From: Anaeromyces robustus
Taxonomy: Eukaryota > Neocallimastigomycota > Neocallimastigomycetes > Neocallimastigales > Neocallimastigaceae
DNA: 64,000 bases
NCBI GenBank assembly: GCA_002104895.1
Contig: MCFG01000087.1
Coordinates: forward strand, 115,001 to 179,000
Direction: 5' to 3'
Shown here: positions 1-27,789 of the stretch, in pieces
How positions within the stretch are numbered: the first letter of the stretch is position 1
Layout of the letters: every line of letters begins with the position of its first letter
Translations under genes and position numbers: made by a program
The notes under the pieces: model-generated
Told to the model about the DNA's origin: nothing
What the model saw: the letters and a program-made list of their open reading frames with translations, nothing else
Databases searched by the model: none

Positions 1-805
1 TAATATCTTTTTCAATTTCATCTTCATTAATTTGAATCATTTTCTTTGGTTTTGGTGTATTATCTTCTTCAACAATTTTAGGTTTTAATTCTTCATTATT
101 TTCAATTTCTGGATCAGACCAATAAGATAATGGACCTAATTCATAGTGAGAAGCATCAAATAAACGGCCAAGAATTAATGCAACTCTAATATCTTTTGGT
201 TGCTTCATACGTTCACGACGCATATTACGAATATTTTCTTTTCTTTGTTGCTTTAAAACTTTTTTATTAATAGCTTCTGTTTCTTCATCTTCACGAGTTT
301 TATTATCAAAGAAAGCATTTGCATAAATAACATTGACTGGGGTATCCGGTGCATCAATATCTGGAATGCTAGATGTTGGTGGTTGTAAAGTTAAGTTTGG
401 ATTCTTTTTAACAGATGCACTTAATGGAGTTTTAGGAGTTTTTGGAGTTTTTGGAGTTTTCGGACCACTAGCTTTATTACCAGCTGTAACTAATGTAGAA
501 ATTCTTAAACTTGGAGCAGCTGATTTTGGAGCAGCTGATAATGGAAGTCCTGATCTTGGTCCAGATCCTTTTGGTATAGCTGATTTTGGAATCGTTTCAA
601 TGGTTAATGATGATGTTCCTTCATCTTTTTTATTTGGAGAAGAAGTTAATTCAATATCAGGAGATGACATTTTTCTTGTTGGAGCTTTTACTGTTGGTGT
701 TGTTGGAAGTCTAGCACTTGCTGGTTGAACATTTCTTCTCCTGCTTTGATCTTTAACAAAGTTATCAGTGATAACTTGTAAGTTCATACTACCTTTTCTT
801 CCCAT
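1..805 (-). CDS. Unidentified basic, Pro/Ser/Thr/Lys-rich protein, 3' part cut off by window edge
   Basis: An open frame runs from an ATG at 803-805 to the left edge without a stop (about 268 codons seen), so the C-terminus lies outside. The first ~160 residues look disordered and are rich in Ser, Pro, Thr and Lys, with a short tandem of KTP triplets near residue 130. A more conserved-looking, charged segment follows (about 165-235) with many Arg/Lys/Glu residues and a hydrophobic stretch containing LILGRLFDASHYELGPLSYW. I do not recognise the family. Codon use is normal for coding sequence here, unlike the A/T-only flanks, so the gene is probably real. An open frame on the other strand (333-728) is its shadow. 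An intron beyond the edge cannot be judged. Confidence 0.7.
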   Translation of the reverse strand, partial: MGRKGSMNLQVITDNFVKDQSRRRNVQPASARLPTTPTVKAPTRKMSSPDIELTSSPNKKDEGTSSLTIETIPKSAIPKGSGPRSGLPLSAAPKSAAPSLRISTLVTAGNKASGPKTPKTPKTPKTPLSASVKKNPNLTLQPPTSSIPDIDAPDTPVNVIYANAFFDNKTREDEETEAINKKVLKQQRKENIRNMRRERMKQPKDIRVALILGRLFDASHYELGPLSYWSDPEIENNEELKPKIVEEDNTPKPKKMIQINEDEIEKDI

Positions 806-2027
806 TTCAATAATTTTAATTGCAGAATTTTTATCAAATTTTTAATTTAATTTTTAAATTTATATATATTATAAATTATTTATAATTTTTTAATATATAT
901 ATTATTTAAAATATATAATAAATATTATTGTTCAGAAAAAAAAAAAAGAAAAAAAAAAAAAAAACAAGAAAAGTATCAATAAAATAAAAACATTTATTTG
1001 GTATAATTAAACTTTATAAACTTGCTTTTTTTATTTTTGATATTCTTTTGTTATTATTATATTTCAAAATATATATAATTTTTGTTTTGTTAAGTTTATA
1101 TAAGATTATATAATGGTATATAGTAAAATATTATATATAGAAAAAAAACATAATAAATGAATAATAATGTTTATTATTTATTATATGTTTAAAAATTAAA
1201 TAATTATGATATTAAGATTAACAGAAAAAGAAAAAAAAAAAAGAAGAGGAAAAAAAAAATAACAATAAGTATTTTTATATCAAAATAAATTTTTCAATAT
1301 TTTATTTGTTAAGATATATATAGAATTTAATTTAATTATTTGTTAATTTATTAAAAAGTTTACTTATAGATCAATGAAATAAAAGATGTTCTCTATATTT
1401 CTAATCCTGTTTCAAAAATAATATCTTATTAATTTCAATTATATATAATTTAATTAATCAATTTTTAGTTATGTTAAATAAATTATTTAAAAATATAATA
1501 ATCGTTTTTTATTGAATTTTTTTTTATTTCCATAATAATCATTAGATGAATAGCTGTTTTTAATGGATTTACTAATTATAGTAGAATTAATTAAATTCAC
1601 ACATTTATTGGATATTTAAATTATATTATTATATTAGATTCAATAAATTTTTATAATAAATTTTTTATTAATTATTATTTTTTATTAATTATTTTAAAAA
1701 AATATTTTATTATATATTATTTTATATAAAAAATTTATATTTTTGTTTTTGTTTATTTTTTAATAAAATTTTAAAAAACATATTACATTTTTATAATAAT
1801 TTTTAAAAGACATAAATTTATAATAAAACGTTTTTTTTTTTTTTATAATATTAATATTAAAAAAACAATAGTTATTAAATATTGTTATGATTTTTTTTTA
1901 AATATTTAAAGTTTAAAATATATATATTTCATTGTTAATTTATTAAAAAATGAAGAAATCTTTTTTTAAATTATATTGTTACACAAAAAAAAATAAAATA
2001 TATAATAAAAAATATTTTATTAAATAA

Positions 2028-2061
<34 letters not shown>

Positions 2062-2105
2062 TATAATATATAATAATAATTTTGATAATATTAATAATAA
2101 TAATA

Positions 2106-2192
<87 letters not shown>

Positions 2193-2495
2193 ATTCAAAA
2201 TAAATAGATAAATGTATGTTTCAGTGATTAAAATATATTCACACATATATTATTTTTAAGAATGATTGGTAAAAATTGAATTTTTATAAATAAAAAATTA
2301 TAGTTATAGTTAAAAAAATTAAATATTATTTTCTAATATATAAATTATATTTAAAAATATAATGAAATATATATGATATTATATGATATTTAATTAGATT
2401 TTTTTAAATCGCTAATAGTTTAAATAAAGAATAATATTTTTTTTTTACTTTAAAATAAATTTTTTAAAAATTATTAAATAATAATTTAAATAAAG
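806..2495. other. Intergenic, A/T-rich, divergent promoter region
   Basis: This 1.7-kb gap separates the divergent genes at 1-805 (-) and 2496 (+). It holds only A/T-rich sequence, poly-A runs (for example 928-962), an AAT run near 2036-2060 and an (AAAT)n array at about 2106-2194. I see no coding frame or RNA gene in it. Confidence 0.7.
2106..2194. repeat. (AAAT)n microsatellite, about 22 copies
   Basis: Near-perfect tetranucleotide array in the 5' flank of the ADE8 gene, about 300 bp before its ATG. Confidence 0.95.
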
Positions 2496-3110
2496 ATGGC
2501 TCCAAAGCTTGTTATTTTAATTTCTGGAAATGGTTCAAATCTTCAAGCCTTCATTGATGCTATTGCAAAAAGTGATTTAAAGGCTGAAATTCAAGTTGTT
2601 ATATCTAACAAGAAATCTGCTTATGGTTTACAAAGAGCTGAAAAAGCTAATATTCCAACATTAGTTTTCCCACTCAAACCATACAAAGATGCTGGAAAAA
2701 CTCGTATTGAATATGATGTAGATTTAGCTAACATTATTAAGGAAAAATACAATCCAGATCTCATTGTATTAGCTGGTTGGATGCATATTTTAAGTGCTGA
2801 ATTTTTGGACATTCTCCCAGATAAAATTATTAATTTACATCCAGCTTTACCAGGTCAATTTGATGGTACTCATGCTATTCAACGTGCTTATAAAGCTTTT
2901 ATGGAAGGAAAAATACCACATACTGGTGTTATGGTTCACAAAGTTATTCCACAAGTTGATCGTGGTGAAACCATCTTAACTAGAGTTGTTCCAATTTATA
3001 AGGAAGATACTGAAGATACACTTGAAGAAAGAATTCATAATGTCGAACATGAAATTATTGTTGAAGGTGCTAAGGAATTTTTAAAGAGTAAAAATTTATA
3101 TGAAGAATAA
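2496..3110 (+). CDS. ADE8: Phosphoribosylglycinamide formyltransferase (GAR transformylase)
   Basis: Single-exon gene of 204 residues, the usual length of the fungal/bacterial monofunctional enzyme. It transfers a formyl group from 10-formyl-THF to GAR, the third step of de novo purine synthesis, in the cytosol. Visible motifs: the N-terminal phosphate-binding loop ISGNGSNLQA (residues 9-18); the catalytic segment INLHPALPG with Asn113 and His115; and the folate-site signature GVMVHKVIPQVDRGETI, with Asp155 matching the catalytic Asp of PurN. The residues needed for catalysis are all present. In animals this activity is part of a trifunctional protein; a free-standing enzyme fits a fungus. 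The ATG is preceded by an A/T-only leader with AAAG just before it. Open frames at 2621-2812 (-) and 2794-2979 (+) are shadows. Confidence 0.96.
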   Translation: MAPKLVILISGNGSNLQAFIDAIAKSDLKAEIQVVISNKKSAYGLQRAEKANIPTLVFPLKPYKDAGKTRIEYDVDLANIIKEKYNPDLIVLAGWMHILSAEFLDILPDKIINLHPALPGQFDGTHAIQRAYKAFMEGKIPHTGVMVHKVIPQVDRGETILTRVVPIYKEDTEDTLEERIHNVEHEIIVEGAKEFLKSKNLYEE

Positions 3111-3830
3111 ATAAATTATTGATAAATTATATCTCTATGTATTTCTATATTTTAACAATGAAAAAAGATATTTATATTTAATAAATTAAATCAATTTATA
3201 TATTAAATAATTATTTGTTTTATGATTCATAAATTTAATACGTATTGTATTTTTTATTTCTGAACATAAAATAAAAATTGAACAAAATTTCCTAAATAAA
3301 TAAAATTAAATGTATTAGCATATTAAAGCGTATTAACATATTAAAAGATTAAAAGAGAAAAAAAAAAGTAAAAAAAAAAAAAAAAAAAGAAAAATAAAAT
3401 AATAAAAATACAAAATATATATATATATATAAATAAACCAGATTAATCAAATTAATAATTCTTAAACAATTAATATATGTAAATATAATTGCATTTAAAA
3501 TAAAAAATTTTATTTGTTTAAAAGAATCATTATTTTTTCTTACAATTTATATTTTTATAATAATAATTATAACTTTATTATTATTAAAATTCATTTTATT
3601 TTTATTATAATTATTATATAATTATTTTATATTTATATATTATTGTTTTGTATAAATATTTATTTTATTATTTTATTTCATTATTTTTATTTTTATTTAT
3701 TATTATTATTTATTTTTTCTATTTGCTTTATGCTTTATATCATATTTGTAATAATAATATTATTATTATAATTATTGTTATTATATTAATTTTTTTTTTT
3801 TTTTATTTTTTGAATATTTATAAATTAAAA
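3111..3830. other. Convergent intergenic region
   Basis: A/T-rich spacer between the 3' ends of ADE8 and the mannosyltransferase gene. It contains A-rich runs at 3357-3400 and T-rich sequence from 3530 on. The weak open frame at 3648-3854 (+) encodes only Phe/Ile/Leu/Tyr strings and is not believable as a gene. Confidence 0.7.
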
Positions 3831-5896
3831 TTAATAAATATTCCATGTTTTTAACCATTGCCTATTTTTCATATTAATTGCTGGTCCTTGGAATCCATAA
3901 ACAAACGGAGAAAAAAAAGCACTGATTGAAATTGCTATTAAAATAAAGAATAAAATAAATAACCTTTTTATTATAGGTATTTTAATAATTGGTAAAATAT
4001 AAAAATCAAGCAATATTGCTAAACATATAATAGAAAAATATAGAGAAACTAAATAATGATGTAAACTATTATTATTTAATCATACATCATTAAAAAAGCA
4101 ATAATTTATTATAAATATATTAATAAATAAAGAAATAAATATAATTAAATATAAATCAGTATTATTATTATTAATTATTTAATTAATATTTATTATTATG
4201 TTCTTGCGTACTAAGTCATACGGCCCACTATGTAAAACGGTATATAATTTATCATCCATCCCATAAGTACAAAACATTCAGCAAAAATTGATTTTTTATC
4301 TAAATTTTATTTTAAAATTTTATGTAAACTTATAAATTAGATTATATATGAATATATATATTAAAACAATATAAATATTACTTTTTAATTTTATAATAAA
4401 AGTTGCTGATAAACATATTATCGATATGGTTGATAACCACCATATAAATGGATTTCCTAATAAATAAAATTTAACAGTATTATCATCCCAATTTAACATT
4501 CTAACTCCAACATTTAAAAATGGCCATTTTTTTGGATGTGAATCAAGTCTCATAGTTGTTCTTGGAAAAGGTTCAATCATTTTATTAACATTTATCATTG
4601 CTGAGTGATAATCTAAAAAGTCTCTCCAAAATGATTGTGGGATGTTCCATTCATACATATAACTTAATCCTGGGTCTTTATTATTATTATTTTATGTATA
4701 ATTTATATTAATTTTTATATTATTATTAAATGATTATATTATGTATATTCTTACTGGTTTCGGGTGTATTATTTTCAATGTGCCATACAGTTTCCCAGCT
4801 ATTTTCATGTTCAAAATCGCACCCTGCTTCTAAACGTTTCCATCCTTTCGACATTGGTAAAACGACGTTATGAGAACGTAATAGGCAATTAAATTTCTTA
4901 TTTCTTAAACGAAATTTAGTTGAAATAGGATGTAAAACATCAGGTATTTCTTCAAAATGACCTCTTTTTAATTTAATGAATTTTGTTATATTTGGATTTT
5001 TGACAAATTCGATTTTCCAGAGAGAATGTTCTTGAACACCATCTCTACTTATAACTCGTTTCATCGATTTCGTAAATGGTGCTTTATCATATAGGGTAGT
5101 TGTTAAGTATGTATTTGTATTTTTGTGAACTTCATATAAAAATTATCATTAAAAATTGAAATTATATATATTAAATAACATAACTAATTATATTTGTATT
5201 TAAATATTTTATATACCTATTTCTATAATATCACCGTCATATATATATTTTTTTTCATTTTTATTATTTGCAGGATCTTTTTTAATTATCCAATTTATAC
5301 CTGGGTCATTTAGTAAGTATGTTGATACCCAATTATTATAATATTTTGATTTTGGAGTACAAAAAAGATTACCACCACCAATTCTTGAGTTTTTTATGGT
5401 TACTGTTGAATTGCTAGTTACCTCTTTAATCATTCAAATTAATAAAATAATAATTTCGGTTACTAGTAATATTTTAATTTTAATTTTTATTATTAAAAAT
5501 AAAATAAAAATAAAAAAGACGCTTAAATTTTATTATTTTACCTAAAGGTCCATAAAGAGTATTCCCTTTAAGTCTGGATTTAAATGCTGTACTCATTTTT
5601 GGTGATCCATCACCTGAATATTCAAACCAATTAAAATGGATATAGAAGAGTGATGAATATATAGCAAATGGAATTATAATTAAACAAATAATTCTTGATA
5701 TCCAATGACCTAGATATGATTTCTAAAAAATAATTAAAGAGTATAATAGATAAATTAAATATTAATATAAATTATAATAAATTTTTAACTTTAAAATAAA
5801 TATAAATATTTTTACCAAATTTTTATAGTTTTTCATATAATATACAAAGAGATCATATATTGTTAACTAATAAATAAATGAGTAAATGAATAAATA

Positions 5897-5968
<72 letters not shown>

Positions 5969-6966
5969 AATTTTTATTTTTATGTGATTGAAATAATATT
6001 ACTAATCCAATTAACCCATATGTTTGAAAACCTGTCCATTTTATGCTAATTAAACCACCTAGTGAAATACCTAATAGGATTTGCCATCTCCACCAAGAAT
6101 ATGAAAATTCTCTATAAAACAATAAAATATTTATTATTATTATTTATTTATTTATTGATATATAATATATTTATTTATTTTATAAGGAAATATAATGTTT
6201 TCATTACACTAATTTTCATTAATTCCGTATTAAAAAATAAATATATATCTTTAACATAAGAAATACTTACTTTTTCTTGGTATTATTAAATTTCAAGAAG
6301 CAATAACAAGTCAATGCATTAAAAAATAAAAGAAAAGCGTCTAATAAAATGAATTTTGAAATAACAACAAGAGAATTTTCTAAAATATTTTATATAATTC
6401 ATATTATTAAAATTAATTTTTTCAAATATTATATATGTATAATGTTTATATTAGCAATATATTCTAAATGTAATAGATTTACCTATTGCTATTAATATTC
6501 CTAACAGAATTGAAGTTCTTTGTGATAATTTTAACTCAATTGCTGAAAGATATGTCAAAGGAATTATCTATTATTTTTGTTTATATAAAATATTTGAATA
6601 TTTTTTTATCTTTTTTTTTTTAATTATTTAATAAGAAAATAAAATAAAAACTATTTATATAAAACATTTATTTTTTTTACCATTGCTCCAAAAAAAGCGC
6701 AAACAGTTCTTAATGCAATATAATTTAAACCTTCAACATAATTTGCACCTCCAGGAAAAGGAAAGAAATTTGTATATAAATTTACATCAAATTTTACAAA
6801 ATACCCAACTAACGCCAAAATTTGTTTTCCTAAAGGTGGATGTAAATCAAAGAAAAATCTTTTTCCAACATATTCTGAAGTAGCTAATGCAAAATGGGTT
6901 TCATCCCAACTATATAAATTATTTATTAAAATAATTTATTTCAAAAATACATATATTATTATTATT

Positions 6967-7008
<42 letters not shown>

Positions 7009-7180
7009 TATAATACAATTAGTATATATAATATAATAGCATATTTACATATTTAATATGATAAAAAAGAAATATTTACACAACTACTTTAGAACGCCCT
7101 ATAGCATATGTTCTTATAAAATAACTGATAACAAATAAAATAATACTTATTATAATATTATTTTTTTTCTTGTCTTTCAT
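3831..7180 (-). CDS. Dolichyl-phosphate-mannose--protein mannosyltransferase (PMT2/POMT2-like), 12 exons
   Basis: ER membrane enzyme that moves mannose from dolichyl-phosphate-mannose to Ser/Thr of secretory proteins. Exons by position (reverse order): 7080-7180, 6681-6909, 6483-6567, 6271-6379, 6003-6111, 5816-5866, 5542-5722, 5217-5423, 4755-5129, 4382-4675, 4212-4299, 3831-4065. All junctions are GT..AG and the sum is 687 codons plus stop. Motifs in order: luminal WDETHF with the catalytic Asp-Glu pair (36-37), FFFDLHPPLGK, ENSLVV..KFILLDAFLLFFNAL, HFNWF.., two recognisable MIR-type segments (STVTIKNSRIGGG; FIKLKRGHFEEIP), then the C-terminal WW/GNPFIWWL and YLHHYLVSLYF membrane block. Similarity to PMT2/POMT2 rather than PMT4 is my inference from the GGG segment and the PPLGK motif. 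The usual LHSH of the first MIR repeat reads LFCT here. One intron (5867-6002) carries an (ATTT)n array. Confidence 0.88.
5896..5966. repeat. (AAAT)n microsatellite inside a PMT intron
   Basis: About 17 copies of a tetranucleotide inside the intron between the exons ending in GLIGL and starting with LTIYDLF. Ignoring the intron gives a false poly-(LFIY) tail on the upstream exon. Confidence 0.95.
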
Positions 7181-8117
7181 TTTTTTTTTTTTTTTTTTTT
7201 TTTTTTTCATACACACTTCTTTTATAAGATATTTTAAAATATATATATATAATTAAAATTTATATTATTATAATTATTATAATATGAATTTTTAATATAA
7301 TAATCAATTATTTAAAAAAATATATAAAATGAATAAATATATTAATTAATTAATAAATAATTAATAAATATAAATAATAAAAAAATTTTTTATTCAAAAA
7401 AAAAAAGAAAAAAAAAACATTTTATAGTAGAATGCATTTTTCAATAAAAAAAAATTAAAACAATTTTACAGTAGAATATTCTTTTCTAAAAAAAAAAAAA
7501 AGAAAAAAAAATTATATATTATTAAATTTAAATCACAGTTATTCTATTATTCTTTTAAATTTTAAATAAAATATTTTTATGTATTATAATATTTATAATA
7601 AATCAAAAGAATGGTAAAAAATAAAGTATCTTATAAGTTTGTAATTAAATGAAGATACATATTAAAGAAAAAAATAATAATAATAATATTACAAAAATAT
7701 TCATTTATATAAGAGAAAAAATTTTTATAATTTTTTATAGTTAAAATTTATTTTACATATATTTGTTTGTTAAATAAAATATATATATATATATATTTAC
7801 ATATTGATTAAACATATAGAAAAAAAATAGAAATAAAAGAAATGAAATATAGAATTGAAATATGATAGATAATATTAAAATTGTTAAAATAATTGTGTTT
7901 GAATGTAGGGCATTATTATAATAATAGTATATTATTAATATAATTCAAAGTTAAAATTAAAAATTATCATAATGGAAACATAGGATATTAATTTTCAGTG
8001 ATTTTAATGATTATATAGTATATATTATAAATTATTTTATTTTTATATATTTATTTTTTGTTCGTATATTTGTATTTATTACTTTATATTTTTTATTTAT
8101 TTTTCTAATTTTTATTT
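7181..8117. other. Intergenic region with homopolymer runs
   Basis: Lies upstream of the PMT gene and downstream of the giant Glu-rich gene. It begins with a T-run just before the PMT ATG (7181-7207) and holds A-rich runs near 7398-7420 and 7488-7510. I see no coding frame. Confidence 0.7.
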
Positions 8118-17307
<9,190 letters not shown>

Positions 17308-19320
17308 TTGTATGATGGTTAATAATTTCTATATTCCTTTTATTAATATAATCAATTATTTGATGATCACTGAAAATTATATGGAAATAATTATAAACTT
17401 AAATTACAAAGATTTAACTTTATTTTAAATTTTTTCAATAAAACAATTAAATTTCCTTTTATTTTTTTCAATTTCTTTTTGATATTTACAATAAAATCTT
17501 TACTATTATAAATTATTATATATTTTAAAATATTTCAATAATAAAATTTAAAATGATATATTAAATCATATTCATTGAAATGAGTGGTTTGTATATTATA
17601 ACAATTTTTAATTATATATCTTTTTGTTAATAATAATAAAATATATACATTATTTTTGATTTTATTGATATATTATATACCAATGAATTTTAATAGTATA
17701 TGTATGAGGAAAATATAAAAATTAAATATCTATACTTAAAATATAAAATAAAATAAAAATTAATATATATTAATAATAAAGTAGAAAAAAAAAAAAAGAA
17801 GAAAAAGAAAAAAGAAAAAAGAAAAAAAAAAAAAAAAAAAAGAAAAGAAAAAGAAAACAGTATAAAATATCAATATTATTTTATTTATTGAATATTATTT
17901 TACTTATTGAAAACCATTGATTATATATTTTTATATATTCATTAATATGATAAAAAATATAAATAGTTAGAGAAAAAAATTTTTTTAAACTATATTTATA
18001 TCTTCTAGATTTTTTATAATACTTTTTTTATACTTTTAAATGTTATTTCTATTTTTGTATTTAATATTTACTAATAAACATTTTGATATAATAGTAACTT
18101 ATTATTTAATTATAATAATTTATAATTAAATAATAAAATATTATTTATTTTATTAACTATTTTTTTATTCTATAAATAGATTCTACTTTTTATTCCTTTT
18201 TATTTTTTATTAGTTTTTTTTTTTTTTTTTTATATTTTTTTTATTTTTTATTATAAACTCTAATTTTAATTATTAAAATACTATATATAAGTTTAGGAAT
18301 AAAAATTAAAAAAGTTTGATTTAAAAAAAAAAAAATTTTAATTAATAGAAATCATAAAAGTAATTATAAAGTTTTTCTTAATGGTATATTAAAATATATA
18401 TTAATTTAAACCTTATATCGAGGAGACAAATATTATTATATATGTAATATTCCTATATAAAAATCATAAATTTATAAAACTTTTTTAAAAATATCTTAAT
18501 TCTGAATATATATACTTTTCGTAAATATTATTTATAGATTAATACTTTTTATTTTAACAATTCTATAATAATATATGAAATATAATCTATATAATAAATT
18601 ATTATTGTAGATTAATGAGTAAACTGAAACTAATTTTTAATTATATTTATATTAATTAAAAAATTATTTTTGATGTCATATTAACTTAATATATAAAATA
18701 CCATAACAATTCTAGTTCACTTTTATATTAATAATTTTTAATAAAAATATTATTATTTAAAAATATTATCTTTATTCTAATTGCTATATTAAAATATATA
18801 TTTATTTATTTTTTCTTCTTTAAGAAGTATTTGCGTTATTATAATAAAAAAAATGCAGTATTTAAATTCTATAACTAAATAGATGTATAATCAATATAAT
18901 AGAATATGTTCATTTTAATAAAAAATTATAGTTTCTAAATAAAAAAATAAATATTATTAATATATATATAATTAAATAAAAAAAATTTTAAATTTTTTAC
19001 AGTAATAAAATATTATTGTAATTTAAAATAATTTATATAAGAAATAAACTCATCTTTTTTTGATTTGAAATTTTTGTTTTTGTGTAATATACAAAAAAAT
19101 TTTTAGTATAAATTTATAATAAAATATATATATAACAATTTAATTAAAATTATGTATTTAAATGTACCAAACATGTATTAATTTGTATTAATTAAAAATT
19201 TTTTTTTTAATTGAATGATAAAAAAAATAAAGATTAATTAATTGTAGCAATATTTTCTTATTACTTTGTTAATAATAAAAGTTTTAAAATATTTATTATG
19301 TATAGAAAATAATTTTAAGC
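17308..19320. other. Divergent intergenic region, 2 kb
   Basis: Separates the 5' ends of the giant gene (-) and RFC1 (+). Almost pure A/T with an A/G-rich run at 17785-17860 and a T-run at 18215-18245. I see no gene; both promoters must lie here. Confidence 0.7.
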
Positions 19321-24795
<5,475 letters not shown>

Positions 24796-25027
24796 TCTAT
24801 TAATTACAATGTTAAAATATACATCATTTTGATTTTATTTATTTTTATTTTTATGACAAAAAATATTATATGTATTTTTTTCTTTTTTTTTTTTTTAAAT
24901 TTTCATTATTTATTTAATCAGAAACATTATTATAATTCAATTATGTCTTTTTTTTTTAATTATTATTCAGTTTTAATAATAATTATCATTAAAATATTAA
25001 TAATAAAACTTTTTATATAAAATTATC

Positions 25028-25224
<197 letters not shown>

Positions 25225-25233
25225 CTATTTATC

Positions 25234-25523
<290 letters not shown>

Positions 25524-25623
25524 TCTGATTTATTATTATTGTATATATTGTTTATGTTTTTTTATTATTTTTATCTCTATTTTTTAACAGCAACCAAAAA
25601 AAAAAAAAAAAAAAGTTCAATGA

Positions 25624-26967
25624 TTAATCATTAGTCATAGAAGCATTCTTCTTCATATATTCAAAAAAAGCTTTATTTTTTTCCTCATTCTATTATTTAT
25701 ATTATTTGTATTATTTTTGTTTTTTATTATTTATTAATAGTTTATATATTATTATTATTAGTATTATGTATTTACATATATATAATTTTTTTTTCTTACT
25801 GTTTTTTGTTTTTGATTTTAAAAAAAAAAATATATATATATATAATTTACCTCTTTTACTAAATTATTATATTTAGAAGTAATATTATCAGAGTACATTC
25901 TAATATTAGTGTAAAAAATATAAATATATAGAAAATTGATTAATAACTAATATTATATTATTTTTAGTATCTATTTATATTAATATACTTTATTTCATTA
26001 TTTTCTTTTATTAAAGCATCTTTAGATTCATTTACTTCCTGTAGTTGTAACTTTAACTTTTTAATTTTTTCAGTGAACATTTCTTGTTGCTAATAATTAT
26101 ATTTATTATAATTATACTTAATAAAATTAAAAATTAATAAATAATTAAAAAATATATTTAATAATCATACATTATCTATAATTTTCTCTAAATGTTGAAA
26201 TTTTTCAACCACATTTTCTTGTTCTACTCGTCTTGTTTTTTTTTCTACCAGTTTTTTCTTTTTATCTTGCTTTATTTGTTTCTTAATTATTTCATATTAT
26301 TAATAATATTAATTATTATCAACATAAAGGTTATATATTAAATAATGTTTATTTTATATATTACTTTTAATTTTTCTATTAGTTGTGATTGTTTTGAAAT
26401 ATACTCTTCATATGACTCTTTACTTAAATGATTTTCATTCTTTAAATTATTAACCTTTATCTCCCAGTTTTCATTTTGTAAGCTGTACATAAATTAATTA
26501 GTATTAATAAAATAATAATAATGATATTAATAAAAATAAATATTACTTTATTTCTTCTTCATTTTTTCTTAGCTTTTGTATTTCATCTTCTAACGAACAT
26601 TTTATACTATTAATATTTTTTATTTTATTTTCTAAATTATTTGTTTTTATTTCATATTCTTGAACTTTTTCTTCATAATTCATTTTATTTTTTATTAATT
26701 CATCATTTTCACATTTTAATGTAGTTAATTCATTTTTTATTTTTGATATTTCCTTAAAACATAATATAATAAAGATAATTAATATTAAGTATAATTAAAA
26801 TCATGAATATATAAAAAATAAATTTATTCAAATTACAATATTATATTCACAAGTACTATTTTTATTATTATTTTCTATTTCCATGAGCTTCTTTTTTAAT
26901 TTTGTTATAGTATTTTCGAACTAAAAATAATATAAATGAAATTGAGAAAAAAGAATGACAATCAAAA

Positions 26968-26998
<31 letters not shown>

Positions 26999-27740
26999 TT
27001 ATATTTATACATATATAATTTTTTTTTATATTTTACTTCATTCTTTTCATTAATTATTCTTTGTTGTCTTTCCATCTCTTCCTGTTTAATTTTTTGTATT
27101 TTATCAATATTCTTTTTTTCTATGATACTTTGATTAACTATCAATTCTTGAATTCGCTGTTGATTAATTTTCAATTCACTATTATAAATAGTAATATATT
27201 TTATTATATGTACTTTAATTTTCTAAATTCATATTTATTAATAATAATATATAATATATTGATATTGTATTATATACTTAGTTTTCAATAATATTATGTT
27301 ATTTAATTCTTTTTTTTCATTTTCATATTGGTTTTTCTGTTTTATCATTGATAAACGAAGATTACTAATTTCTATACTATATAAAAATGATTTATATATA
27401 TGTATAATATAATTTGAAATATAATATTTAAAACAATTAATCTTTTTTATTTTAATTTTATTCTTATTCTTTATTGGAAATTTATTTACTTAAACTGATG
27501 AATTGCCTCTTCTAATTTTGTTTTTTTAAGAGAAATTTCTTTTTGCATTTCATTATTTTCTTTAGATAATTCTTCATTTCGATCTATTAAATTTTTATTT
27601 TCTTGTTCTAACGTTTTTAACTTACAGGTAAATAAAAATATAAATAATTAAAATGTTAGGAATATTAAAAAACATATTGTTAATATATATTTTAAACAAA
27701 TACTAATAAATATAATTCATAAATATAATAACTACGTAAT

Positions 27741-27789
<49 letters not shown>

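Noticed and set aside
333-728. 131-codon Gly/Phe-rich plus-strand frame
   Set aside because: Antisense to the partial gene at 1-805, whose codon use and composition are more natural.
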